NCBI RefSeq assembly: GCF_000472865.1
Contig: NZ_AXAP01000001.1
Coordinates: 1-64,000, forward strand
DNA length: 64,000 nucleotides
Direction: 5' to 3'
Origin: Bradyrhizobium elkanii WSM2783
GTDB taxonomy: Bacteria; Pseudomonadota; Alphaproteobacteria; Rhizobiales; Xanthobacteraceae
The notes beneath the pieces are model-generated. The model saw only the letters and a program-made list of their open reading frames with translations. It was not told where the DNA came from and did no database searches. Positions 1-7,267 of this stretch are shown here, one piece after another (positions within the stretch are counted from its first letter, which is position 1; each line of letters starts with the position of its first letter). A program made the position numbers and the translations under genes.

Positions 1-178
1 CCACCCCGCGCAGACTGTCGTGACCGCTCAGTTGCGCATAGATCAGCGCCACCAGGTGATCCCAGCTCTTGAAGGACTTGTCGTAGCCATCCCCGTCCAG
101 ACCATCCACAACTGTCTGAAACCGCCGTCGACTGATCGGTTCAAGGAGCTTCCCAAAAATGCTACCGCGAAATCGCAT
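1..178 (-). CDS. IS4-family transposase, N-terminal part, cut by the window edge
   Basis: Reading the minus strand from the ATG at 178 gives 59 codons that run off the left edge. The protein begins MRFRGSIFGKLLEPISRRRF and continues with the segment DKSFKSWDHLVALIYAQLSG, which is the typical N-terminal domain (DUF4372-like) before the DDE catalytic core of IS4-family transposases. The family cuts and pastes its own element. Only the N-terminus lies in the window, so whether the catalytic core is intact cannot be told. The element ends somewhere before the NTF2-like gene at 316-882, so it abuts the aromatic-degradation operon. Confidence 0.8.
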   Translation of the reverse strand, partial: MRFRGSIFGKLLEPISRRRFQTVVDGLDGDGYDKSFKSWDHLVALIYAQLSGHDSLRGV

Positions 179-241
179 GCTCGGCCTTCTGTGTCTCGAC
201 AACCAGAAAAGACCGGTTTGCCTCGGTTTTGCCGAGCATGC
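175..241. repeat. 11-bp perfect inverted repeat beside the transposase start
   Basis: GCATGCTCGGC at 175-185 is matched by its exact reverse complement GCCGAGCATGC at 231-241, with a 45-bp loop. The left arm overlaps the transposase ATG at 176-178, so a transcript from the element would fold its own start codon into a stem. This could be part of the IS terminal region or a translational control hairpin. The true terminal repeat cannot be defined without the other end of the element. Confidence 0.5.
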
Positions 242-315
242 ACTGCGACATAGCGATTCATTCCCCGGACAGCCCTGCGGTGTTATGGAGAGGGGCTCGA
301 AACGAACTCCTGATC

Positions 316-882
316 TTATACCCGCATCAGCACGGAACGTTCGGGAATGCTCTCGGCCCAACCGGGGCTTAGCGGCGCCACGAAGACGTTCTCGGTGCGC
401 GTGCGCGATACTTTCCAGACGCCGTCGACCTTGCGGAACCTGTTGTTGAGCCGGCTCGAGCGCAACAGCGATGAGCCGTCGCTGAAGATCCAGGGCTGGC
501 AGTGCACCCACTGGCCGTCGGCCTGGTCGCCCTGCACGTGGATCTGTTCGGACGTCAGATAGTGCACGTTGAGCACCAGCGCAGGATCGCGCTTGGCGCC
601 CCAAAAACCCTCGAAATGCTTGCGGATCGCGGCCTTGCCGACGCTGCGGCCGAACTGGTTGTCGTAGTAGCTGCCGACGCCTTCCCAGATCGCATCCTCG
701 GTGTAGAGGTCCATGATGCGGTTGATGCGCTCGGCATCATCGTCGACGCCGGTCTCGGGGCAGGGCGTGTCGCACAGGAACATGTAGCGCGCCTGCAAGC
801 GGCGAATGTCGGCTTCCGCGCGCAACGCATCGATCTCTTTTTCGAGCGCGTCGAGCCGTGCCGAAAGGTCTTCGAGGTTCAT
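316..882 (-). CDS. NTF2-like/SnoaL-type protein of the aromatic oxidation operon
   Basis: A 188-residue protein with a short coiled N-terminus (residues 1-30) followed by a single NTF2-like alpha+beta cone domain. Aromatic residues such as the RYMFLCD and VHYLTSEQ segments fit this fold. Members act as small isomerases, cyclases, hydrolases or dioxygenase beta-like subunits, so the reaction cannot be assigned from sequence alone. The ATG at 882 overlaps the stop of the flavin reductase gene (ATGA), with AAAGGAG ahead of it. It is the last gene of the minus-strand operon that starts near 6292. The context suggests a job on a hydroxylated ring intermediate. Family assignment is fairly sure; function is not. 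Confidence 0.8.
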   Translation of the reverse strand: MNLEDLSARLDALEKEIDALRAEADIRRLQARYMFLCDTPCPETGVDDDAERINRIMDLYTEDAIWEGVGSYYDNQFGRSVGKAAIRKHFEGFWGAKRDPALVLNVHYLTSEQIHVQGDQADGQWVHCQPWIFSDGSSLLRSSRLNNRFRKVDGVWKVSRTRTENVFVAPLSPGWAESIPERSVLMRV

Positions 883-1397
883 TGGAGACGATCTCCTTTG
901 CTCAGGCGGGTCTGCAGATGATGGTAGGTGCGGTTGAAATAGATCAGCGCTTCGGGATCCGGCGCCATGGCAAGGTCAACCACTTCGCAGAAGAACACGC
1001 TGTGGGTGCCGATCTCCTCAGTGCGTACGATGCGGCAGTCGAGGTTGACAGACGCGTCGGTCAGCACGGGCGCGCCGGTCGTGAGCACGCGCCATGAGCC
1101 CGCGGCAAAGCGCGCGGCCACGCCGAGCCCATGAGTGCCGAAAGCACTGGAGAGGTCGCGATGCCGACCGCTCAGCACGTTGACGCACAGCACGCCGTTG
1201 CTGGCGAGGCTAGCATGCGCGCTTGCCGTGCGGTTGACGCAGACCAAGAGCGTCGGTGGCGCATCGGTGACGCTGCAGACGGCAGAGGCCGTCAGCCCGT
1301 GGCGACCGGCAGGTCCGTCGGTCGTGATCACGTTGACGGCCGCGCCGAGCCGGCTCATCGCGTCGCGGTAATCGCCTTTGCCGATGGTGGTTGTCAT
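879..1397 (-). CDS. flavin reductase (NADH:flavin oxidoreductase of two-component monooxygenase type)
   Basis: A 172-residue single-domain flavin reductase of the HpaC/DIM6 type. It would reduce free FMN or FAD with NAD(P)H and hand the reduced flavin to a partner monooxygenase. Seen features: an N-terminal YRDAMSRLGAAVNVITTDG segment, the GLTASAVCSVTDAPPTLLVCVN flavin-binding region (about residues 36-58), and the C-terminal LIYFNRTYHHL segment typical of the family. The ATG at 1397 is chosen because it follows GGAG and leaves 13 bp after the upstream gene; the earlier in-frame start would overlap that gene. The obvious partner is the acyl-CoA-dehydrogenase-fold monooxygenase at 5114-6292 in the same operon. 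Confidence 0.88.
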   Translation of the reverse strand: MTTTIGKGDYRDAMSRLGAAVNVITTDGPAGRHGLTASAVCSVTDAPPTLLVCVNRTASAHASLASNGVLCVNVLSGRHRDLSSAFGTHGLGVAARFAAGSWRVLTTGAPVLTDASVNLDCRIVRTEEIGTHSVFFCEVVDLAMAPDPEALIYFNRTYHHLQTRLSKGDRLQ

Positions 1398-1410
1398 GGA
1401 GGGTCTCCGG

Positions 1411-2373
1411 CTAGAGATCGAGCACAAGCGTCGGCGTCTTCGCGCGCGAGCAGCATGGCAGGATCTGGTCGTTCGCCGCCTTCTCCTCGTCGGTAAGATA
1501 ATGGTCGCGGTGATCGGGAATGCCCTCGATCACCGTGCATAGGCAGGTGCCGCAAATGCCCTGCTCGCAGGATACCTCGATCTTGACGCCGGCGTCCGCC
1601 AGCGCCTGCACGATGGTGACACCCGCCGGCACCGTCACGGTCCGTCCCGATTGTGCTAGTGCCACCTCGAAGCCGTCGCCCGCAATGTCCACTTCGGCTT
1701 CGAAATATTCACGATGGATCTGCGTCTCGGTATAACCCAGTCGGCGTGCCTCGCCGATCACCCATTCCATGAAGCCGACCGGGCCGCAGATATAGAGATG
1801 CGTGCCGGGCGCGGGCTTCGGCAGGTCCCGCGCCGGGTCGAAGCGCTGCGCCGGGTCATCGTCGTCGAAATGCAGATGGGTCGCGTCGCGCAGCGGTTCC
1901 TTCTCGAGCTCCTCAAGGAATGCCGCCTTGCTGCGTGAGCGCGCACAGTAGTGCAGGGTGAATGCCTTGCCGTTGCCGACGCAGTGATGGGCCATGGCGA
2001 GCAGGGGCGTGATGCCGATGCCGCCGCCGATCAGCAGGGTCTGACGCGCTTCCGGCGCCAGCGGGAAGTGATTGCGCGGCAGCCCGATCCGGAGCCTGTC
2101 CCCGGTGTGCACGGAACGATGCACTGCCGCGGAGCCGCCGCGGGAACCGTCGGCGAGCAGAATCCCGAGCTGATAGCGCGAGCGGTCCGACGGATTGCTG
2201 CACAGCGAATATTGCCTGATGAGACCATCGCCAAGATGGACATCGACATGCGCGCCCGGCTCGAAATCCGGAAGCGTCGTGCCCGCCTCCGCCACCAGAT
2301 CGAGCACGATGATCCCATCCGCCGGCTCGCTGCGCCGCGCGACGAGAACTTCCACGGTTGCCTCGCTCACCAT
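1411..2373 (-). CDS. ferredoxin-type oxidoreductase (phthalate dioxygenase reductase/VanB type)
   Basis: A 320-residue iron-sulfur flavoprotein that passes electrons from NAD(P)H to an oxygenase. Three domains follow in order: flavin binding (RQYSLCSNP at about residue 60), NAD binding (LLIGGGIGITPLLAM near residue 110) and a C-terminal plant-type [2Fe-2S] ferredoxin (CEQGICGTCLC plus the distal Cys in ILPCCSRA). That order is the phthalate dioxygenase reductase/VanB layout. The start at 2373 (MVSEATVEV) is preferred over an upstream in-frame ATG because the latter reads through repeat DNA. It very likely supplies the Rieske oxygenase encoded at 3304-5065. A palindromic repeat separates it from the SDR gene upstream in the operon. 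Confidence 0.92.
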   Translation of the reverse strand: MVSEATVEVLVARRSEPADGIIVLDLVAEAGTTLPDFEPGAHVDVHLGDGLIRQYSLCSNPSDRSRYQLGILLADGSRGGSAAVHRSVHTGDRLRIGLPRNHFPLAPEARQTLLIGGGIGITPLLAMAHHCVGNGKAFTLHYCARSRSKAAFLEELEKEPLRDATHLHFDDDDPAQRFDPARDLPKPAPGTHLYICGPVGFMEWVIGEARRLGYTETQIHREYFEAEVDIAGDGFEVALAQSGRTVTVPAGVTIVQALADAGVKIEVSCEQGICGTCLCTVIEGIPDHRDHYLTDEEKAANDQILPCCSRAKTPTLVLDL

Positions 2374-2395
2374 GGCGCGCCCTCGCTGCCTTTCA

Positions 2396-2511
2396 CCTCT
2401 CCCGCTTGCGGAGGATGTCGGCACGCGGCGCCGGGCGGGGGCTCTCTCCGCTCAAAGAGTGTCAATCGCGGAGGCGCCCTTACCCCGACCCTCGCCCGCA
2501 AGCAGGAGAGG
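2396..2511. repeat. palindromic intergenic repeat of Bradyrhizobium/Rhodopseudomonas type
   Basis: CCTCTCCCGCTTGCGG at 2396-2411 pairs with CCGCAAGCAGGAGAGG at 2496-2511 (15 of 16 positions complementary), with GC-rich sequence between. Elements of this kind, with arms close to CCCTCGCCCGCAAGCGGGAGAGG, are scattered between genes in these genomes. This copy lies inside the oxidation operon, between the SDR and reductase genes. It could form a strong RNA stem there and dampen or stabilise downstream expression. Confidence 0.7.
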
Positions 2512-2548
2512 GAGTGCAGCTCGCTTGCGGATGCGACTTGATCCAATT

Positions 2549-3307
2549 TCATCGCAAATACAGTCCGCCGTTGACGTCCCATGTCGCGCCATTCGCAAAG
2601 GCCGCCGCGGGCGCCGCCAGTTGCAGCACGAGCTGTCCGATGAAAACGGGATCGCCGATCTCGCCGCCGGGGATCGTCGCCTTCAAGCCTGCGAGCCGTT
2701 CCGGCGTCAGTGTGCGATGGACCATCGGCGTATCCATCGGCCCCGGCGCGATCGCGTTCACCGTCACGCCGGAAGGGCCGAGATCGCGCGCGAACACTTT
2801 TGTCAGCGTGACGATGCCGCCCTTGGAGGCTGCATAATGCGCGCCGGTCGCGGTGCCGCCGTTCTGGCCGGCGAGCGAAGCCATGTTGATGATGCGGCCG
2901 TGGCCGCGGTCACGGAAATAAGCGCCGAACACCTGGCAGCCCAGGAATGTGCCGCGCAGGTTGACCGCGATCACCGCGTCGAACTCGTCCGGCGAGATCT
3001 CCATCACCGGCCGCGCCACGGTCACCGCTGCATTGTTGACCAGCGCATGCACGGTTCCCCAGCGCTCGACCGCGGCATCAAGTGTCGCCGCGAACTGCGC
3101 CTTCTCGCGCACGTCCAATCGCCGCGCGATCGCACTTGCGCCGGAAGCATCGAGCGCGGTGGCGACACGCTGCGCGGCCGTCTCGTCGATGTCGGCGACC
3201 ATGACGCGATAGCCGCCGCCATGCAGCGCCTTCGCGATCGCCTCACCGAGGCCGTTGCCGGCGCCGGTGACGACCGCAATGCGGCTCTGTTCGGTAGCAC
3301 CACTCAT
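2549..3307 (-). CDS. SDR-family dehydrogenase (probable cis-dihydrodiol or alcohol dehydrogenase)
   Basis: A 252-residue classical short-chain dehydrogenase/reductase. Seen motifs: the nucleotide-binding TGAGNGLG at residues 15-22, an acidic residue after strand 2 (VADID) that favours NAD, NNAA near residue 90, and the catalytic YAASK with upstream Ser in NMASLAG. The start overlaps the stop of the dioxygenase beta gene (3304-3307), so the two are translationally coupled. In this setting the natural role is to oxidise the cis-diol made by the Rieske dioxygenase back to an aromatic catechol-type product. An alternative is another hydroxy-intermediate of the same route. Confidence 0.9.
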   Translation of the reverse strand: MSGATEQSRIAVVTGAGNGLGEAIAKALHGGGYRVMVADIDETAAQRVATALDASGASAIARRLDVREKAQFAATLDAAVERWGTVHALVNNAAVTVARPVMEISPDEFDAVIAVNLRGTFLGCQVFGAYFRDRGHGRIINMASLAGQNGGTATGAHYAASKGGIVTLTKVFARDLGPSGVTVNAIAPGPMDTPMVHRTLTPERLAGLKATIPGGEIGDPVFIGQLVLQLAAPAAAFANGATWDVNGGLYLR

Positions 3308-3786
3308 AGGATGTACCCGATGCCGGTGAGAGCTTCCGTCGAGTTGATCAGCCGCACCACCTTCTGCGCGATCTTCAGCTTCTCGTCATCGCGCACCAGG
3401 CGGAATTCGACATCGGCGGTGTAATTGCGCTCGCGGCCGCGGCGGAATTCGGTGAGGATCTGGGCGCAGCGCAGGTCGCAACCGTCAGCATCGGACTTCA
3501 GAAGCCGGAAGCGCGACTGGATGCGGATGGTGCGCGGGACCGGGGAGGCGGAGATCGAGAGGCCGCTGCGCAATCGCGATACGCGCTTCTCGCGCATCGT
3601 GTGGTCGTCATAGGCGTAGTTCAGCGAATTCTCGAAATCGGTCGCGCCGGGCTCGATCGGTACAACGTAGTGTGCATCCGCGGTCCACAGCGTCAGCCAT
3701 TCATCATATTGCGCGCTGTCGAGCAGGTCGGCCTCATACCAGGTGAAGGCCATCGCCTCGTCGAGCGTGATCGGTTGGGTCGTCAT
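3304..3786 (-). CDS. aromatic-ring-hydroxylating dioxygenase beta subunit
   Basis: A 160-residue small subunit of an alpha-beta Rieske oxygenase, with the NTF2-like fold of this family. It contains the typical WYEADLLDSAQYDEWLTLW and TADAHYVVPIEP start and a C-terminal segment ending TALTGIGYIL. The subunit is structural and holds the alpha trimer together. The ATG at 3786 follows AGGAGA; one codon earlier is a TTG, a weaker choice. It sits 13 bp after the alpha-subunit stop and overlaps the SDR start, so alpha, beta and SDR form a tight block. Confidence 0.93.
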   Translation of the reverse strand: MTTQPITLDEAMAFTWYEADLLDSAQYDEWLTLWTADAHYVVPIEPGATDFENSLNYAYDDHTMREKRVSRLRSGLSISASPVPRTIRIQSRFRLLKSDADGCDLRCAQILTEFRRGRERNYTADVEFRLVRDDEKLKIAQKVVRLINSTEALTGIGYIL

Positions 3787-3799
3787 CAATTTCTCCTGA

Positions 3800-5065
3800 T
3801 CACACAGCCATCATCCGCGCCCATTGCGCGTAGGCGGCGCGCATGCCGGTCTCGGCCGAGACGTCGCTGCGGCGATGGCCCTCCGCCGTCGCGCTCTCAG
3901 TGGCGAGGCCGCGGTTGAGCATCACCCAGAGATCATGATCGCCTTGGGCACCGTGTTGCACGCGGTCCCAGACTTCGGCGTCGTCGGGGCTGCCGAAGCC
4001 CATCGGGCCCTGGAAGAATTCGTGCAGCCGCATGCGGGCGCGGTTGCCGGCTGCAGGACCGCCCTTCATGCCGATCGCGATGTGGCGGATCTCGGTTTCC
4101 TCGACCGAGATCGGCTGCAGCACGCGGAAGAACGCCATCGAGCAGGCGACGTTGGGGAACAGGTTCAGATTGAAGCCGGAGCCGCCGACCGCGCGCACGA
4201 TCCGCCGCACCTCGATGTCACCGTGATCCTTGGCGAGCTCGGCTGCGAGGTCTTTGAATTTCTCCGGAATCGGCGCATCGAGGTTGTCCTCGAGGTCGAT
4301 CAGTTCGGGGATCATCACCATCACGCTGTGGCCGTTGCCGAGATCTTCGACGAAGCCGCCCTTGTTCAGCATGTCGAGGCTGGCCTGCGTCTCCTTGTCG
4401 GTCGCGGTCAGGAACGACTTGTGCACCAACGGGAAGTGATACGCGTCGGTGGTGTTCTCGAGCTGGATCTTCCAGTTGCCGGGGAAACGGAACTTGTGCT
4501 CGCCGAGTGTGGTGACGGGATAGCCGGCACCCTGTTTCATGAACAGGTCGATCCACTTCTTCGCCGGCCCCAGGAAATCGACGAGCGGCCCGATGTCCTT
4601 GCGGAAGGTCGCGAAGATCATGCCGTGATACTCCTCGACCCGAAGCGAGCGCAGCGGGAACTGGCTCTTGTCGAGCGAGCCCTCGTAGCCCTTCTCGTAG
4701 GGCACGCCGCGCAAGCTGCCGTCGAGCGCGTAGCTCCAGCCATGATAGGGACAGACGAAACTGTTGGTCCTGCCCTTGCTCACCTCGCAGACGGTCGCGG
4801 CGCGATGGCGGCACCGATTGACGTGGACATGCACGGCGCCCTTGCGATCGCGCACGATGATGACGGGATGCGGGCCGACCTGTCCGGTCTTGAAGTCGCC
4901 GGGGTTCGGGATCTCGCTCGCATGCGCGACCCAGACCCAGGTGTTTTCAAAGATTTTGCGCATCTCGGCGGAGAAGATCTCCGGATCGGTGTAGAGCGTG
5001 GTCTTGGCGCGGTCGGGCTGGATCAGTGGACGAATGTCGGGATCGGCTTGCGCGGTCAGGGTCAT
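3800..5065 (-). CDS. aromatic-ring-hydroxylating dioxygenase alpha subunit (Rieske type)
   Basis: A 421-residue catalytic subunit that binds a Rieske [2Fe-2S] cluster and a mononuclear iron and adds O2 across or onto an aromatic ring. Rieske ligands are C85, H87, C105 and H108 (CRH ... CPYHGW). The iron-site motif NTTDAYHFPLVH gives D207, H210 and H215. Length fits the benzoate/toluate/cumate-type oxygenases. It is followed by its beta subunit and by a PDR-type reductase two genes on, so the complete electron chain is encoded here. The substrate is not readable from sequence; an aromatic acid is the most natural guess given the neighbouring Liv-type importer. Confidence 0.95.
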   Translation of the reverse strand: MTLTAQADPDIRPLIQPDRAKTTLYTDPEIFSAEMRKIFENTWVWVAHASEIPNPGDFKTGQVGPHPVIIVRDRKGAVHVHVNRCRHRAATVCEVSKGRTNSFVCPYHGWSYALDGSLRGVPYEKGYEGSLDKSQFPLRSLRVEEYHGMIFATFRKDIGPLVDFLGPAKKWIDLFMKQGAGYPVTTLGEHKFRFPGNWKIQLENTTDAYHFPLVHKSFLTATDKETQASLDMLNKGGFVEDLGNGHSVMVMIPELIDLEDNLDAPIPEKFKDLAAELAKDHGDIEVRRIVRAVGGSGFNLNLFPNVACSMAFFRVLQPISVEETEIRHIAIGMKGGPAAGNRARMRLHEFFQGPMGFGSPDDAEVWDRVQHGAQGDHDLWVMLNRGLATESATAEGHRRSDVSAETGMRAAYAQWARMMAV

Positions 5066-5113
5066 CGGAGAGAGTCCTTGTTGCGGCGGGTCACGGGCAA
5101 TGGCGGCTGTGCG

Positions 5114-6292
5114 TTATGGGAAACCGGGCTGCGCCGGCAGGCCGAGCAGGATTCGGCCGGCGCTTTGCATCGTGCCTTCGCTGAGGAAGGCGTGCTGGGC
5201 GACCACGAGGCTGTCGCACATCGCGCGCGCGAGATTGTGCGTCGTGTAGATCGAGGTAGTGCCGGCGAGGCCGCAGGCGATGCGCGCCACCTCTGCACCG
5301 CAGCGCGCGGCGTTGGTGGCCGCAAGCCGCATCAGCGTCATCGTCTTTTGCGTCGGCGCGCCTGCGAGCACTTCGCTCCACAGCGCGTCGGTTGCGTCAT
5401 AGAAGAAGCTGCGCGCCGAGCGCAGCATCGCCTCGGCTCGTGCAACTTCGAGCTGGACATAGCCGCGATCGGCCATCACGGGCGCGCCGGTGATCGAGGC
5501 GCGGCTGCCGGCCATCGCGATCACGTCGTCCAGCGCCGAACGCGCCACGCCGATGCCGACGATCGCCAGCACCTGCGCTGCGAAACAAAGCGAGGGATAG
5601 CGGTAGATCGGCGCATCGAGGCTTGCCGGACCACCGCGGATCAGGGTCCATTCTTCCGGCACCACCACGTCCTTGACGATGATGTCGTGGCTGCCGGTGC
5701 CTTCCAGGCCGATCACGTCCCAGTTGGGACGGATCGTCACCTTCTCCGCCGGCATCACGGCGACGCGCGGCAGGCCGCCGGTGGAGTCATTCTCCACCAT
5801 GATGCCGGCGCCGATCAGTTCCGCGCCGCTGGCGCCGCTGCAGAATTTCCAGACGCCGTTGAGCACGAAGCCATCCGCGCTGCGCCTGGCCGGCTGCAGC
5901 GGGAACAGGCCACCGGCGAACACCACGTCCGGCCCTTTGGCGTAGACCTTGCGCAACGTCGGCTCCGGCAGGGCGGCGAGATAGCAGGCGGCGCTGCCGA
6001 AGCTTGCGACCCAGCCCGCCGATCCGTCAGCCTCCGAGATCGTCTCGATCAGGCGGCAGAACTCCGCCGGCGTCCGCTCCTCGCCGCCGAAGCGCTTCGC
6101 CACCATCGCGCGATAGACTCCGAGCCGCTTGAAGCCCTCGATGATGTCGGCTGGAATCTTTTGCGCTGCAACGAATTCGGATCGCCGTGCGCGGATGTCG
6201 GCGAGCAGCGCCGACAGGCTGTCATGCCGGCTGTCCGGCGCAGGAGCGGTGGAGCCGCTGTCGCGGGCGACTGTCTTCAGCGGAGGGGTCAT
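5114..6292 (-). CDS. flavin-dependent monooxygenase of the acyl-CoA dehydrogenase fold
   Basis: A 392-residue member of the acyl-CoA dehydrogenase superfamily, in the branch of two-component hydroxylases (HpaB/HsaA/DszC-like) rather than fatty-acid oxidation. Seen: an N-terminal helical domain (residues 20-130, with ISEADGSAGWVASFGSAA), a middle beta domain (about 140-235, VLNGVWKFCSGASGAEL and GLEGTGSHDIIVKDV) and a C-terminal helical bundle. It would use reduced flavin from the reductase at 879-1397 to hydroxylate an organic substrate. It is the first gene of the operon, behind GGAGAG and the palindromic MarR-type box at 6358-6371. Exact substrate unknown. Confidence 0.85.
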   Translation of the reverse strand: MTPPLKTVARDSGSTAPAPDSRHDSLSALLADIRARRSEFVAAQKIPADIIEGFKRLGVYRAMVAKRFGGEERTPAEFCRLIETISEADGSAGWVASFGSAACYLAALPEPTLRKVYAKGPDVVFAGGLFPLQPARRSADGFVLNGVWKFCSGASGAELIGAGIMVENDSTGGLPRVAVMPAEKVTIRPNWDVIGLEGTGSHDIIVKDVVVPEEWTLIRGGPASLDAPIYRYPSLCFAAQVLAIVGIGVARSALDDVIAMAGSRASITGAPVMADRGYVQLEVARAEAMLRSARSFFYDATDALWSEVLAGAPTQKTMTLMRLAATNAARCGAEVARIACGLAGTTSIYTTHNLARAMCDSLVVAQHAFLSEGTMQSAGRILLGLPAQPGFP

Positions 6293-6357
6293 CTGTCTTC
6301 TCTCCGTTTATTGGCCGGGCGAAGTCACCCCGGCGCAAGTTGATGAAAGCAGAATTA

Positions 6358-6371
6358 CTGGAATATTCCAG
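6358..6371. promoter_or_regulatory. perfect 14-bp palindrome, candidate MarR operator
   Basis: CTGGAATATTCCAG is a perfect palindrome in the 280-bp gap between the divergent oxidation operon and the MarR gene. It lies 66 bp upstream of the monooxygenase start. A 12-of-14 match sits at 7139-7152 before the transporter operon. Size and symmetry fit a MarR dimer site. Assignment to the adjacent MarR is inference. Confidence 0.65.
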
Positions 6372-6572
6372 CGAAAAATCTAGCATCTCTGCACAAAGAT
6401 CGCCCATTGTGCGCCGCGTAAAGCGGCGTTCGGCCGTATGCGTCGCCATACGAATGACTGGCGCATGGCGCGGTTCAATCATCAAAGCTCTCGCATTCGA
6501 CGATTCTTTATCTTAATGGAGTGGTGTCGGCGCCGGTCACGTGCCGGCGAACGGCATTGACCCGGGAAGGAC

Positions 6573-7052
6573 ATGCGGAAGAGCGACTTGGACAAGATCA
6601 AGCTCCACGTAAAGAGCGAGGATAGCCGCTTCGTCGTCAGCCGCTCGCCATTCTACCAGACAGTTCGCATGCTTGCGCGCTATTATGCGCGCATGAACAC
6701 GGTCCTGAAACCAATCGGCATCGACGTCGCGCGCTGGCGGGTATTGAGCCTCTTGGTCGAGCGGGAACCGATCACGGTGTCCGAGATCGCCGAGGAATGC
6801 GTGGTCCACATTTCGACCATGGCCAAGACCATCACGCGGATGGCCGGCGAGGGGCTGGTCACGGTGCGCACCTCCAGCGCTGACGCGCGCTCCACCGAGG
6901 TCTTGATCACGGCGGAAGGCCGCGCGCTGATCGATCGCACGCGCGAGAAGGTCAATTACGTGTTCAAGGAAGCGCTGCGCGGCCTGTCCAAGACCGAGAT
7001 CCAGTTGCTCAATTCGCTGTCGGCGCGGATCTTCGAGAACCTTTCGCCGTAA
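6573..7052 (+). CDS. MarR-family transcriptional regulator
   Basis: A 159-residue winged-helix regulator. Helices around residues 25-60 form the dimer base. The HTH follows at about 65-90 (ITVSEIAEECVVHISTMAKTITRM), with the wing (TSSADARSTEVLITAEG) at about 98-115. MarR proteins usually repress catabolic genes and release DNA on binding an aromatic ligand. It lies between the divergent oxidation operon and the importer operon. Two related palindromic boxes flank it, at 6358-6371 and 7139-7152. The simplest reading is that it senses the substrate or a product and controls both operons. Confidence 0.92.
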   Translation: MRKSDLDKIKLHVKSEDSRFVVSRSPFYQTVRMLARYYARMNTVLKPIGIDVARWRVLSLLVEREPITVSEIAEECVVHISTMAKTITRMAGEGLVTVRTSSADARSTEVLITAEGRALIDRTREKVNYVFKEALRGLSKTEIQLLNSLSARIFENLSP

Positions 7053-7138
7053 CTTACGGGCGTCGCAGCGGCAGTCACTATTGACTGCGAAACATGCAGG
7101 ATGCCGCGATAAGGGGCGGCTTTCGCCGAAGTTAATTG

Positions 7139-7170
7139 CTTGACTATTCCAGTGAAGTCGCGAGTAATTT
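7139..7170 (+). promoter_or_regulatory. promoter of the importer operon with overlapping MarR-type box
   Basis: CTTGACTATTCCAG at 7139-7152 matches 12 of 14 bases of the palindrome at 6358-6371. It includes a -35-like TTGACT at 7140-7145; a -10-like GTAATT/TAATTT lies at 7164-7170 (spacer 18-19). A bound regulator would cover the -35 element. The first gene of the operon starts about 100 bp downstream. Confidence 0.5.
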
Positions 7171-7267
7171 GCTTGTTACTTGGATAGCGCCGATCGCGCA
7201 GCCGCAGATGATGCGACGCGGACTGCGGCCGCGACATTCGCGAAAGAACCAGCAAGAGGGGATCGTC

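Noticed and set aside
85..110. Rieske motif variant CRHRAA in the dioxygenase alpha subunit (residues 85-90)
   Set aside because: The usual Gly after CxHR is Ala here, but all four cluster ligands are present and this position is tolerated, so no functional defect is claimed.
3824..6343. 839-codon plus-strand ORF opposite the Rieske and monooxygenase genes
   Set aside because: It is an antisense shadow of high-GC coding DNA: composition is Arg/His/Ala/Asp-rich and without membrane or enzyme motifs, while the minus strand has clear motifs and ribosome sites.
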